This document shows, one piece after another, positions 1 through 7,898 of a DNA stretch of 64,000 bases. Source of the DNA: Thermoleophilaceae bacterium (GTDB taxonomy: Bacteria > Actinomycetota > Thermoleophilia > Solirubrobacterales > Thermoleophilaceae). The notes under the pieces were generated by a model. That model had not been told where the DNA came from, did no database searches, and saw nothing but the letters and a program-made list of their open reading frames with translations. Numbering within the stretch: position 1 is the first letter of the stretch; each line of letters starts with the position of its first letter. The DNA lies in NCBI GenBank assembly GCA_040901445.1, contig JBBDYQ010000002.1, positions 62,001 to 126,000 of the forward strand, written 5' to 3'. Made by a program: the position numbers and the translations under genes.

Positions 1-39
1 CGACGCGTCGTCAAGGCGAACGTGGAGCGATCGCGCCAT
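1..39 (-). CDS. N-terminus of a probable ribbon-helix-helix antitoxin (partial)
   Basis: The gene runs off the left edge; only 13 codons are visible, reading MARSLHVRLDDAS. Basic residues followed by a beta-strand-like V-R-L-D stretch resemble the start of ribbon-helix-helix antitoxins of toxin-antitoxin pairs; this is inference from a very short piece. Just upstream (49-67) lies a perfect inverted repeat suitable for autorepression. There is no clear Shine-Dalgarno next to the ATG. An alternative is any small DNA-binding protein. Confidence 0.4.
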   Translation of the reverse strand, partial: MARSLHVRLDDAS

Positions 40-48
40 CACCGAAAC

Positions 49-67
49 GTAGCACGAATGATGCTAC
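49..67. promoter_or_regulatory. Inverted repeat upstream of the left-edge antitoxin-like gene
   Basis: GTAGCA (49-54) and TGCTAC (62-67) form a perfect 6-bp inverted repeat with a 7-bp spacer, starting 10 bp upstream of the ATG at 39. The size and position suit an operator for a dimeric small repressor such as the adjacent antitoxin. No experimental motif is known to me. Confidence 0.4.
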
Positions 68-191
68 ACACGCCAGCCCGTCCGGATCCTCGGTCAGCTG
101 GTCCGACACGTTGCCTCCTTTGCCCTGGGCTTGGCGACGACCACCTGTGATATGTCCCTGGAAAGGCCCTGGGGTCAAACGCGGCCCTGCC

Positions 192-674
192 TCAGGCCGC
201 GACCCGCTCGCCGAAGCGCCGCAGGCAGCCCGGCCAGCCGCCCTCGCCGCCGACGGCGTCGCGGGTCTGCTCCCAGCCGTCGCCGTGGCGATCGAGGTTG
301 CGGTGCTCCAGCTCGACGCGCGTGCGCTCCGGGCCGTCGGAGACGAACCGCACCTCCACCTCGCTCGTCTTGTCCGGGTCGGTCTCGATCTGCCAGCGGG
401 GGTCGATGTCCCAGCTGATCACGACGCGGTCCGGCGGCTCGTAGGCGAGCACGCGGGCCCAGTGGCACTCGCTGCCGTCGGTGCCGCGGTCGTACACCTG
501 GCCGCCCTCGCGCGGCTCGAACACCCGCTCGGCGATCTCGACGTCGAGCAGGTTGTACTCGGGCGGCCACCAGCTGCCGATGCCCTCGGTGAACACCGAG
601 AACGCACGCTCGATCGGCGCCTCCACCACGATCTGCTCGCGCACTGCCGTGTCCTGTGCCTGCTGTCCGGTCAT
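192..674 (-). CDS. SRPBCC/AHSA1-family protein
   Basis: A 160-residue protein of the START/Bet v1-like SRPBCC superfamily (activator of Hsp90 ATPase homologue 1 type). The family signature is visible: an N-terminal strand with EAPIERAFSVFTEGIGSWW, a central ECHWARVLAYEPPDRVVISW segment and a C-terminal helix (GGWPGCLRRFGE). Such proteins form a hydrophobic cavity; those next to ArsR regulators are common but their ligands are unknown. Its ATG overlaps the stop codon of the upstream ArsR gene by four bases, so the two are translationally coupled and almost certainly one transcript. Confidence 0.85.
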   Translation of the reverse strand: MTGQQAQDTAVREQIVVEAPIERAFSVFTEGIGSWWPPEYNLLDVEIAERVFEPREGGQVYDRGTDGSECHWARVLAYEPPDRVVISWDIDPRWQIETDPDKTSEVEVRFVSDGPERTRVELEHRNLDRHGDGWEQTRDAVGGEGGWPGCLRRFGERVAA

Positions 675-991
675 GGGACCTCCTCCTCTGTTTGCTCGAC
701 CGCCGCCTTGTATGACGCCAGGGCGGTGGTCCAGAACTTGTCGAGGTAGGCGCGCAGCGCGCCCACCCCCTCGGGATCGAGCTGGTAGATGCGGCGGTTG
801 CCGGCGGGCCGGTCGACCACCAGCCGCGCGTCCTTGAGCACCCTGAGGTGCTGCGAGACGGCGGGGCGGCTGACCGGCAGCTCGCGTGCAAGCTCGCCGA
901 CGGCGCGCGGTCGATCGGCGAGGCGCTCGAAGATCGCGCGCCGCGTCGGGTCGCCCAGTGCCGTCAATCCATCAGCTCGGTAAGTTGCCAC
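671..991 (-). CDS. ArsR-family winged-helix regulator
   Basis: A 106-residue winged-helix repressor. The N-terminal ALGDPTRRAIFERLADRP and the recognition region SRPAVSQHLRVLKDARLV are classic ArsR/SmtB features, followed by a wing (PAGNRRIYQL). No cysteine cluster for metal binding is present, so it belongs to the non-metal group usually paired with SRPBCC proteins. The start is the GTG at 991: a -10 hexamer (TAACTT, 1004-999 on the minus strand) lies 7 nt upstream, which makes the mRNA probably leaderless. Nested palindromes over the promoter suggest autorepression. Confidence 0.88.
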   Translation of the reverse strand: MATYRADGLTALGDPTRRAIFERLADRPRAVGELARELPVSRPAVSQHLRVLKDARLVVDRPAGNRRIYQLDPEGVGALRAYLDKFWTTALASYKAAVEQTEEEVP

Positions 992-1018
992 GTACGGTAA
1001 GTTAGCACTTACGTGGCA
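986..1018 (-). promoter_or_regulatory. arsR promoter with nested palindromic operator
   Basis: On the minus strand a -10 hexamer TAACTT (1004-999) precedes the GTG start by 7 nt. It is covered by a perfect palindrome with arms GTAAGT (997-1002) and ACTTAC (1007-1012), 4-bp spacer. An outer perfect 8-bp inverted repeat (986-993 TGCCACGT; 1011-1018 ACGTGGCA) encloses it, and a further GGTAAGTT half-site lies at 979-986. This is what an autoregulated ArsR promoter would look like. Confidence 0.6.
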
Positions 1019-1138
1019 CGACGAAGAGGCGAACCGCCGCGCTCAGCGGCGCGCAGGCTGACTGCAGAGCGCCGCGAAGCGCTCGTGCGCTCCTTCCAGA
1101 TCCGTGCACCAGGTCCCAGGCATCCCACCAAGACAACC

Positions 1139-1184
1139 TGGACAGTTCCGTCCAACTTGTGCTAGCTTGGACATCGCTGTCCAA
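1139..1184 (+). promoter_or_regulatory. Promoter and twin operators of the DHA2 exporter gene
   Basis: A -35 TGGACA (1139-1144) and -10 TAGCTT (1163-1168) are 18 bp apart. The first inverted repeat, TGGAC/GTCCA (1139-1154), covers the -35; the second, TTGGACA/TGTCCAA (1167-1184, 4-bp spacer), covers the end of the -10 and the start site. The half-site TTGGAC is shared. The TetR regulator encoded just downstream of the exporter is the obvious candidate to bind here. Confidence 0.65.
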
Positions 1185-1209
1185 CTTCTGCCTCGACACG
1201 GAGACTCCC

Positions 1210-2628
1210 ATGCCCGCCCTGCTCCTCCTCTGCGCCGCCCAGTTCATGGTCATCCTCGACATCACCGTGGTGAACGTGGCGCTGCCGTCGATCCAGGCCG
1301 ATCTCGGGATCGCGATCGACGATGTCCAGTGGCTGATCACCGCCTACACGCTCGCCTTCGGCGGGCTGCTGCTGGTCGGTGGGCGGGCTGCCGACCTCTT
1401 CGGGCGGCGGCCCGTCTTCCTCGCCGGCCTCGCTGTCTTCACGGGAGCCTCCCTCGGCGCCGCGCTCGCCGCCTCCACCGAGGCGCTCATCGCCGCCCGC
1501 GTGGGCCAGGGCATCGGCGCCGCCATGCTCTCCCCAGCCGCGCTCTCCCTGATCACCGTCACCTTCCCCGACGGCCCGCAGCGCCAGCGCGCGCTCGCTG
1601 CCTGGGCGGCCGTCGCCGCAAGCGGCGGCGCGTTCGGCGTGCTCGCCGGCGGCGTCCTGACCGAGGCGTTCGAGTGGGAGGCCATCTTCCTCATCAACGT
1701 GCCGGTCGGGATCGCCGTGGCGCTCGGCGCGCTGCGCGTGCTCCCGGAGGGTTCCGCGGAACCCTGCGACCAGCCCAGGCGCATCGACCTCCCCGGGGCC
1801 CTGCTCGCCACCGGCAGCCTCGTGGCGCTCATCTACGCGCTCGTGGAGGCGCCGTCCGCCGGCTGGGGCTCGGCCCAGACGCTCGGGCTGCTCGCCGCGG
1901 CGGCCGGCGGCCTCGCCGCCTTCGTCGCGGTGGAGCAACGCGCCCAAAGCCCGCTCGTCGCCCTCAGCGTCTTCCGCCGCCGCGCGACCGTCACCGCGCT
2001 CGTACTGATGATCGCCGGCATGGGCACCGTGCTGTCTTCGTTCTTCTTCCTCACCCAGTACCTGCAGCACGTGCTCGGGCACTCGGCGCTCCAGACCGGG
2101 CTCGAGTTCCTCCCGGGCGCGCTGCTGCTCGTGGTGGCCGCCCACGCGGGCGGGCAGCTGATCGCCAAGGTCGGCGCCAAGCCCGTGCTCGGCGCCGGGA
2201 TGACGCTCGGCGCGATCGGGGCGTTCGTCCTCAGCGGGGTCTCGCCCAACGGCAGCTACCTGGCCGACGTCCTGCCCGGCCTGCTGGTGCTCGACGCCGG
2301 CATCGGCCTCGCCGCGTCCGGGATCTTCATCACCGCCATGGCCGGCGTGGGCCACGACGAGGCGGGCCTGGTGAGCGGGCTCACCACCACCGCACACGAG
2401 ATCGGCATCGCGCTCGTCCTGCCGGTGCTCTCCACGATCGCGGTGAGCACCATCGGCAGCGACACGCTCGCGGCGAGTGCGGACATCGACCCCGCCCAGG
2501 TCACCGCCGGCTTCGGCGATGCGTTCCGGGCGGCTGCCGCTATCGGCCTCGGCGCCGCGCTGCTGGCGGTCATCGCCCTCAGACGCGACGACGTGGCTCC
2601 CGGCACACAGCCCGCGTTCGCCCACTAG
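1210..2628 (+). CDS. MFS drug:H+ antiporter, DHA2 (14-TM) family
   Basis: A 472-residue inner-membrane exporter of the EmrB/QacA type. The first helix contains the DHA2 motif LDITVVNVALPSIQ, followed by WLITAYTLAFGGLLLVGGRAADLFGRR (motif A, helices 2-3) and the helix-5 motif in the AAVAASGGAFGVLAGG region. Such pumps expel cationic or hydrophobic compounds using the proton gradient. I chose the ATG at 1210 because helix 1 begins directly after it and a GGAG lies upstream; a longer start at 1159 would run through the operators. The following TetR gene probably represses it. Confidence 0.9.
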   Translation: MPALLLLCAAQFMVILDITVVNVALPSIQADLGIAIDDVQWLITAYTLAFGGLLLVGGRAADLFGRRPVFLAGLAVFTGASLGAALAASTEALIAARVGQGIGAAMLSPAALSLITVTFPDGPQRQRALAAWAAVAASGGAFGVLAGGVLTEAFEWEAIFLINVPVGIAVALGALRVLPEGSAEPCDQPRRIDLPGALLATGSLVALIYALVEAPSAGWGSAQTLGLLAAAAGGLAAFVAVEQRAQSPLVALSVFRRRATVTALVLMIAGMGTVLSSFFFLTQYLQHVLGHSALQTGLEFLPGALLLVVAAHAGGQLIAKVGAKPVLGAGMTLGAIGAFVLSGVSPNGSYLADVLPGLLVLDAGIGLAASGIFITAMAGVGHDEAGLVSGLTTTAHEIGIALVLPVLSTIAVSTIGSDTLAASADIDPAQVTAGFGDAFRAAAAIGLGAALLAVIALRRDDVAPGTQPAFAH

Positions 2629-2653
2629 ACGGCTCCGGTCCGGTCGCTACGTT

Positions 2654-2665
2654 GACATGCATGTC
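2654..2665. promoter_or_regulatory. Palindrome over the tetR start codon
   Basis: GACATGCATGTC is a perfect 12-bp palindrome spanning the ATG at 2661. It shares the GACAT/ATGTC half-site with the exporter operator at 1167-1184, so the TetR protein may also bind here. The match is short and may be coincidental. Confidence 0.35.
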
Positions 2666-3257
2666 CGAGATGGCATCGCGAGGAGGGCGGGCCAAGCGCG
2701 CCGACGCTCAGCGCAGCATCGCCAGGGTCCTGGACGCCGCCCTCACCCTTCTGCCCGACCGGCCCGACGCGAGCATGGGCGACATCGCCCGCGCGGCCGG
2801 GGTGGCGAGGCAGACCGTGTACGCGCACTTCGACTCGCGCGAGAGCCTGCTCGTGGCGGTGGCGGGCCGGGCGCTCGAGCAGGCGGTGGAGGCCATCGAC
2901 GCCGCCGAGCCGGACACCGGGCCGCCCGCGGCAGCACTCGAGCGCCTCACCCGCGCCTGGTGGGACACGGTGCAGCGCCGCGCGCGTGTGCTGCACGCCC
3001 TCGCCGGCGCCTTCCCTCACGCCGAGGGCATCCACGACTTCCACACCCCCATCCTCAGCCGCGTCGAGCGGCTCGTCCGCCGCGGGCGGCGCTCCGGCGA
3101 CTTCGCGAGCGACGTGCCGGTGGGCTGGCTCGCCACGAGCTTCCTTGCCGTCATGCACGCGGCCGCGGACGACGTCGCCGCCGGGCGCATGAAGGCCGAG
3201 GCAGCCGGCGACGCGCTCGAGCGCACCGTTCCGCGCCTCTTCGGCGTGCGCTGCTGA
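2661..3257 (+). CDS. TetR/AcrR-family regulator
   Basis: A 198-residue regulator. The N-terminal helix-turn-helix is clear (VLDAALTLLPDRPDASMGDIARAAGVARQTVYAHFDSRESLL, residues about 20-60), followed by an all-helical ligand domain with WWDTVQRRARVLHALAGAFP and a C-terminal dimerisation region. It lies 32 bp after the exporter gene on the same strand, and the operators at 1139-1184 sit in front of that exporter, which makes it the likely local repressor. The start could also be the ATG at 2670; no strong Shine-Dalgarno separates them. Confidence 0.85.
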   Translation: MSEMASRGGRAKRADAQRSIARVLDAALTLLPDRPDASMGDIARAAGVARQTVYAHFDSRESLLVAVAGRALEQAVEAIDAAEPDTGPPAAALERLTRAWWDTVQRRARVLHALAGAFPHAEGIHDFHTPILSRVERLVRRGRRSGDFASDVPVGWLATSFLAVMHAAADDVAAGRMKAEAAGDALERTVPRLFGVRC

Positions 3258-3271
3258 GGCGATCTCACACC

Positions 3272-3302
3272 TTGACTTCAAGCGCGGTTGAGGCCGTAGC
3301 TT
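3272..3302 (+). promoter_or_regulatory. Promoter with long 19-bp spacer, MerR-type
   Basis: A -35 TTGACT (3272-3277) and -10 TAGCTT (3297-3302) are separated by 19 bp. The spacer contains the near-palindrome CTTCAA-N6-TTGAGG, similar to SoxR/MerR-type operators. MerR activators act on such over-long spacers by twisting the DNA. No merR gene is in the window, so the regulator would be encoded elsewhere. Confidence 0.5.
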
Positions 3303-3336
3303 GCCCGCAGCCCCGAACCCCACCGGAGGACCCCAG

Positions 3337-4713
3337 ATGACCGAACCCGCCACGCCCGCCCTGCCCCTCGACGACCTGCGCGCCTCGCTGGCGGGGCGCG
3401 TGCTCACGTCCGCCGAGCCAGGTTACGAACGGGCGCGCGAGGTCTTCAACATGGCCTTCGACCTCCGCCCCGCGCTCATCGCCCGGCCCGTGGGGGCGGA
3501 CGACATCGCAGCCGCGATCGCGTTCGCTCGCGACACCGGCCTCGAGCTGGCGATCAAGGGCGGCGGCCACGGCATGGCCGGCCACGGTGCCACCGACGGC
3601 GGCCTGCTGCTGGACATGTCGGACATGAAGGGGATCGAGATCGACCCGCACGCCCGCACCGCCTGGTCCCAGGCCGGCCTCACCGCCGGCGAGTACACCG
3701 ACGCCGCCGCCCGCCACGGCCTGGCCACCGGCTTCGGCGACACCGGCTCCGTGGGCATCGCCGGCATCACGCTGGGCGGAGGCATCGGCTGGCTGGTGCG
3801 CAAGCACGGGCTGACGATCGACAGCCTGCTCGCCGCCGAGCTCATGACGGTCGACGGCGAGCTGGTGCGCGCCGACGCCGACAGCCACTCCGACCTCTTC
3901 TGGGCGCTGCGCGGCGGCGGCGGCAACTTCGGCGTGGTCACGCGTCTGCAGTACCGGTTGGAGGAGGTCGACGGGATCCTCGCCGGCCTCTTCGTGCTCC
4001 CGGCCACGGCCGAGAACTTGCGCCGGTTCATCGACGCAGCGGCCCAGGCGCCCGACGAGCTCACGATCATCAGCCACGTCGCGCCCGCCCCGCCGGCGCC
4101 GTTCCTCCCCCCCGAGCAGCACGGCAAGCTCGTGCTGATGGGCATGTTCGCCTACGCGGGCGACCCCGGCGCGGGCGAGCGCGCGATCGAGCCGATCCGC
4201 AGCATCGCCACGCCGATCGCCGAGATCGTGCGGCCGGTGCGCTACCCCGAGATCTTCGGTCTCTTCGGCGAGGGGCCGCCCAGGGTCGCGATGGCCACGC
4301 GGACCTCGTTCTCCGACGACATCGACGAGGCCACCGCGGCGGCCATCGTCGAGCGCGTGCGCACCGCGCCGGTCCGCGGCGCCGTGCAGATGCGCGTGCT
4401 CGGCGGCGCCATGGCCCGTGTGCCGGCCGGCGCCACCGCCTTCGCGCACCGCGACCGGCGCGTGATGGTGATCACCGGGGCCATGGGCGATGACCCCGCG
4501 CAGGCGCCCGACCTCGACGGCTGGGCACACGAGACGGCGGCGGCGCTCGGCCTCTACGGCAACGGGGCGTACGTGAACTACCTCGCCGACGAGCCCGAGC
4601 GCGTGCGGGAGGCGTACCCGGACGCGACCTACGAGCGCCTCGCGCGAGTCAAGGCGCAGTACGACCCGGACAACGTCTTCCGGGTGAACCAGAACATCGC
4701 TCCTGCCGCGTAG
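3337..4713 (+). CDS. FAD-linked oxidase with berberine-bridge-like C-terminus
   Basis: A 458-residue flavoprotein: FAD_binding_4 (PCMH) domain at residues about 40-205 and a BBE domain at the end (YVNYLADEPERVREAY ... YDPDNVFRVNQNI). The histidine that takes FAD covalently is in GGGHGMAGHG. The second attachment cysteine of bicovalent enzymes is absent (GDTGSVGIAGITLGGG), so attachment should be single. Such enzymes oxidise alcohols, sugars or alkaloids with O2; the substrate here is unknown. The ATG at 3337 follows a GGAGGA site. A paralogue lies at 26164-27585. Confidence 0.88.
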   Translation: MTEPATPALPLDDLRASLAGRVLTSAEPGYERAREVFNMAFDLRPALIARPVGADDIAAAIAFARDTGLELAIKGGGHGMAGHGATDGGLLLDMSDMKGIEIDPHARTAWSQAGLTAGEYTDAAARHGLATGFGDTGSVGIAGITLGGGIGWLVRKHGLTIDSLLAAELMTVDGELVRADADSHSDLFWALRGGGGNFGVVTRLQYRLEEVDGILAGLFVLPATAENLRRFIDAAAQAPDELTIISHVAPAPPAPFLPPEQHGKLVLMGMFAYAGDPGAGERAIEPIRSIATPIAEIVRPVRYPEIFGLFGEGPPRVAMATRTSFSDDIDEATAAAIVERVRTAPVRGAVQMRVLGGAMARVPAGATAFAHRDRRVMVITGAMGDDPAQAPDLDGWAHETAAALGLYGNGAYVNYLADEPERVREAYPDATYERLARVKAQYDPDNVFRVNQNIAPAA

Positions 4714-4833
4714 CCGCCGGCGGGGCTGCGCGCGCCAGGCGACCGCGATCACGCGCGGGTCCTGGCCGTGCTGGCGGCGGGCGAGCGCGACGCCGATCGC
4801 GGGGCGTCCCTGTCGGGCCCGTATGCTCTGCGC

Positions 4834-5739
4834 ATGACCGGCCTGCCTGTCCAGGTCAGCCGCCACGAGTCCGAGATCGGCTGGTGGGAGATGGTCTCGC
4901 GAGGGCCCTCGGAGCGGCTTCGCCAGCAGGTGCGGGGCTACTGCGGCTACGAGGAGGAGACCACCGGCTTCACCCGCCGGCGCGAGCTCCCCTCGGGCGA
5001 GGTGGTGGTGATCATCGGCTTCGGCCCCAAGCTGCGGACCACCTACCCGGGCCTGGCGCACGACCGCGTGCTCACGCACCGCTCGTTCGTCGCCGGGCTC
5101 CACGACACGCACTGCTTGGTCGAGACGCCCGGCACCCAGGCCGGCATCCAGCTCAACCTGACGCCGCTCGGCGCCCACCTGCTGCTCGGGTTGCCGATGC
5201 ACGAGCTCACCAACCGCGTCGTGGACCTCGGCGACGTGCTCGGCGCCGACGCCGACCTGCTGGTGGAGGAGCTCCATGATGCCCCGGACTGGCAGGCGCG
5301 CTTCGAGCTCCTGGACGACGTGCTCGTGCGCCGGCTCGACTCGGCGCGCCCCGCGTCCCCCGACGTGGCCTGGGCCTGGCAGCGCATGATCCGCAGCGGC
5401 GGGCGACTCCCGGTGGGCGAGCTCTGCGAGGAGCTGGGCTGCAGCCGCAAGCACATCGTCCGCCGCTTCGACGAGCAGATCGGGCTGGCGCCGAAGACCT
5501 TCGCCCGCGTGCTGCGCTTCCAGCGCGCCGTGCACATGCTCGGCCACCGCGACGGCGCGAGCTGGGTGGACGAGCGCGAGCGCGGCGCCGGGCGGGGGAT
5601 GACCTGGGGCGAGGTCGCGCTCGAGTGCGGCTACTTCGACCAGGCGCACATGAACCGCGACTTCCGCCAGTTCGCCGGCGCCAGCCCGGGCGAGCTGGCG
5701 GCCAGCCTGCTCCCCGACGGCGGCGGGCTCGCCGGCTGA
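4834..5739 (+). CDS. AraC-family transcriptional regulator
   Basis: A 301-residue regulator with a variable N-terminal sensing domain and a C-terminal double helix-turn-helix: first helix pair LCEELGCSRKHIVRRFDEQIGLAPKTF, second WGEVALECGYFDQAHMNRDFRQFAGASPGEL. The ATG at 4834 is 6 nt after a TATGCT hexamer (4822-4827), indicating a leaderless transcript; the open frame extends further upstream to 4768 but without family sequence. It precedes two VOC genes on the same strand, which may be its targets. Confidence 0.88.
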   Translation: MTGLPVQVSRHESEIGWWEMVSRGPSERLRQQVRGYCGYEEETTGFTRRRELPSGEVVVIIGFGPKLRTTYPGLAHDRVLTHRSFVAGLHDTHCLVETPGTQAGIQLNLTPLGAHLLLGLPMHELTNRVVDLGDVLGADADLLVEELHDAPDWQARFELLDDVLVRRLDSARPASPDVAWAWQRMIRSGGRLPVGELCEELGCSRKHIVRRFDEQIGLAPKTFARVLRFQRAVHMLGHRDGASWVDERERGAGRGMTWGEVALECGYFDQAHMNRDFRQFAGASPGELAASLLPDGGGLAG

Positions 5740-5819
5740 TGGCAGGTCACATTCGTCCAAGACGCGCGCGGGCGGCCCGCCTAGCGTGGCGCTGACTGCA
5801 ACGAGCGAAGGAGACCGCG

Positions 5820-6284
5820 ATGAGCGTGGAGACGAGCAGCGCGACCGGAGAGACAGCGAAGGGCGCGCCCAATATCTACCCGTGCCTGGGCTACCGCGAT
5901 GCCAGGGCGGCGATCGCCTGGCTCTGCGAGGCGTTCGGCTTCGAGGAGCGGATGGTGCACGCCGGCGAGGATCGCGACGTGGCTCACGCCGAGCTCAACC
6001 TCGGCCCCGGGATCGTCATGCTCGGCTCGCAGCAGGAGGGCATGCCCAGCGCGGGCGAGCTCACGCCGAGGCCCACGGGCGACGAGCTGAACTTCGCGCA
6101 GCTCCCGTTCTCCATCTACGTGGCGATCGAGGACATCGATGCGCACTGCGCCCGGGCCCGCAGCGCCGGCGCCGAGATCGTGCGCGAGCCGTTCGACACC
6201 GACTACGGCTCGCGCGACTACGCGGCGCGCGACCTCGAGGGCAACGTCTGGAGCTTCGGCACCTACCGGCCCGTCGGAGGCTGA
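5820..6284 (+). CDS. VOC-family protein (glyoxalase/PhnB-like)
   Basis: A 154-residue vicinal-oxygen-chelate protein. It contains the two beta-alpha-beta-beta-beta modules in one chain: NIYPCLGYRDARAAIAWLCEAFGF at the start of the first, and IDAHCARARSAGAEIVREPFDTDYGSRDYAARDLEGNVWSFG in the second, close to PhnB/glyoxalase-like proteins. The DPEGN-like loop (DLEGNVW) is typical. Metal ligands are not obvious, so catalysis is uncertain. A GAAGGAG site precedes the ATG. It is followed after 4 bp by another VOC gene. Confidence 0.85.
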   Translation: MSVETSSATGETAKGAPNIYPCLGYRDARAAIAWLCEAFGFEERMVHAGEDRDVAHAELNLGPGIVMLGSQQEGMPSAGELTPRPTGDELNFAQLPFSIYVAIEDIDAHCARARSAGAEIVREPFDTDYGSRDYAARDLEGNVWSFGTYRPVGG

Positions 6285-6288
6285 TGGG

Positions 6289-6684
6289 ATGGAGTTCAAG
6301 CTCGAGCTGATCCCGGTTCCGGTCTCCGACGTCGACCGGGCCAAGGCGTTCTACGCAGAGCGGGCCGGCTTCACGGTGGACAACGACGTAACGGTCCGGG
6401 AAGGCCTGCGCTTCGTCCAGCTGACCCCGCCGGGATCGGACTGCTCGGTCTCGATCGGTGAGGGCATCACCGAGATGGCGCCCGGCTCGCTCCAGGGACT
6501 TCAGCTCGTCGTCGAGGACGTCGAGGCGGCCCGTGACGAGCTCTCGGCGCGAGGGCTCGAGGTCTCCGACATCCAAGACTTCCCGTGGGGCCGGTTCGTG
6601 TTCTTCAGCGACCCCGATGGCAACCGCTGGGCGGTCCAGCAGATCCCGGACTACGGCGAGGGACGCACCCAGCCCGAGGTCTAG
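6289..6684 (+). CDS. VOC-family glyoxalase-like protein
   Basis: A 131-residue vicinal-oxygen-chelate protein with PVPVSDVDRAKAFYAERAGF at the first module and RGLEVSDIQDFPWGRFVFFSDPDGNRWAVQQI at the second, the usual signature of small bacterial glyoxalase/bleomycin-resistance relatives. Start is the ATG at 6289, 4 bp after the previous stop, implying co-translation. Its stop codon overlaps that of the convergent sufD gene within a CTAG tetranucleotide (6681-6684), so the two opposing transcripts must terminate inside or across each other. Confidence 0.85.
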   Translation: MEFKLELIPVPVSDVDRAKAFYAERAGFTVDNDVTVREGLRFVQLTPPGSDCSVSIGEGITEMAPGSLQGLQLVVEDVEAARDELSARGLEVSDIQDFPWGRFVFFSDPDGNRWAVQQIPDYGEGRTQPEV

Positions 6685-7898
6685 GCAGCGAGCAGCTCGT
6701 CGAGCCGGCGCTCGAGCGCCCCGCCCACGACCTCGCGCACCGGGCCCTCGGCGAAGCGCTGCACCAGCTCCTGCAGGAAGCCCTCGATGACCAGCCGGGT
6801 GGCGGCCTCGCGCGGCAGCCCGCGCGACATCAGGTAGAAGAGCTGGTCGCGGTCGATCTGGGCGATGGCCGCCGCGTGCGTGCAGCGCACGTCGTTGGCC
6901 TCGATCTCCAGGCCGGGGATGGCGTCCGCGTGCGCGCGCTTGGACAGCAGCAGGTTGCGTGACTCCTGGAAGGCGTCTGTCTGCTGCGCGCCCACGTCGA
7001 CCTTGATCATCCCCCGCCACACCGCACTGCCGCGATTCTGCAGCACGCCGCGGAAGGCCAGGTCCGATGTCGTGTGCGGCGCCGCGTGCTCCTGCGTGGT
7101 ATCGAAGTCCAGGTGCTGGCGACCCATGCCGGCGTAGGCGCCCGTGACCTTGGCGTCGGCGCCCTCGCCGGCCAGCTTGGTCTCCATCCGCACCTTGCCG
7201 TTCTTGCCGCCGAAGCCGATCGCCGCCCAGTCGAGCGAGCCGTGCTTGCCCACCTCGGCGCGCTGGGTGCCGAACATCCACGACTCGTCGTTGAGCTGCT
7301 GGCCGCAGACGTAGTGCAGGTTCGCGTTCTCCCCCACCACGATCTCCACGACCGTGTTGAGCAGGCCCTCGCCCTCGGGCTCGGCGCTCAGGTACTGCTC
7401 CCACACCTCGGCCTCGGCGCCCTCCTCCACCACGATCATCGTGCGCCAGTTCAGCGCCTCGCCGGCGAGCACGGTGGCGGTGACCGCGATGGGCACCTCC
7501 ACCCTCACGCCGCGCGGCACGTAGATGAACGCGCCGCCGGCGAACTCGGCCTCGTTGCGGGCCACGAACGGGTCGATGTCGGTGCGCGGCACGATCTTGC
7601 CGAAGTGCTCCTCGACGATCGGGGCGTACTCGTCCGACGAAGCAGCCTCGTCCAAGGGCATGACCACGGCGCCCTCGGGCACGCCCGCGGGCGGCTCGAG
7701 CAGCACGTCGGAGGGCGCCGGCGAATTCCCGGCCGCGCGCTCGAACGCGTCCAGCTCCAGCCCCTTCAGCTCGGTGAACTCCCAGCCCGGCGTGCCCTTG
7801 AACGAGGGCAGCCCGAGCTCGCCCGTCAGAACTGCGGCGCGCTCCCGGCGCGCCGCAAGCCAACCCGGTTCGGCTACAGCCGAGGCCCCGCTAGCCAA
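6681..7898 (-). CDS. sufD: Fe-S cluster assembly protein SufD
   Basis: A 405-residue scaffold subunit of the SufBC2D complex. The beta-helix core is evident ([80 protein letters not shown]), as is the C-terminal helical region with [31 protein letters not shown], including the conserved cysteine/histidine near the SufB interface. It is the last gene of the operon and overlaps sufB by 8 bases. Confidence 0.95.
   Translation of the reverse strand: MASGASAVAEPGWLAARRERAAVLTGELGLPSFKGTPGWEFTELKGLELDAFERAAGNSPAPSDVLLEPPAGVPEGAVVMPLDEAASSDEYAPIVEEHFGKIVPRTDIDPFVARNEAEFAGGAFIYVPRGVRVEVPIAVTATVLAGEALNWRTMIVVEEGAEAEVWEQYLSAEPEGEGLLNTVVEIVVGENANLHYVCGQQLNDESWMFGTQRAEVGKHGSLDWAAIGFGGKNGKVRMETKLAGEGADAKVTGAYAGMGRQHLDFDTTQEHAAPHTTSDLAFRGVLQNRGSAVWRGMIKVDVGAQQTDAFQESRNLLLSKRAHADAIPGLEIEANDVRCTHAAAIAQIDRDQLFYLMSRGLPREAATRLVIEGFLQELVQRFAEGPVREVVGGALERRLDELLAA

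Noticed and set aside
11-109. Short minus-strand ORF (GTG 109, 32 residues) with AAGGAGG in front, upstream of the left-edge antitoxin-like gene
   Set aside because: The peptide has no recognisable character, the ribosome-site spacing is short (4 nt), and it overlaps the ATG of the gene at 1-39 in another frame. It could be a leader peptide, but I cannot support it.
3265-5760. 831-codon minus-strand open frame opposite the oxidase and AraC genes
   Set aside because: Covers two recognised plus-strand genes; low-complexity shadow composition.
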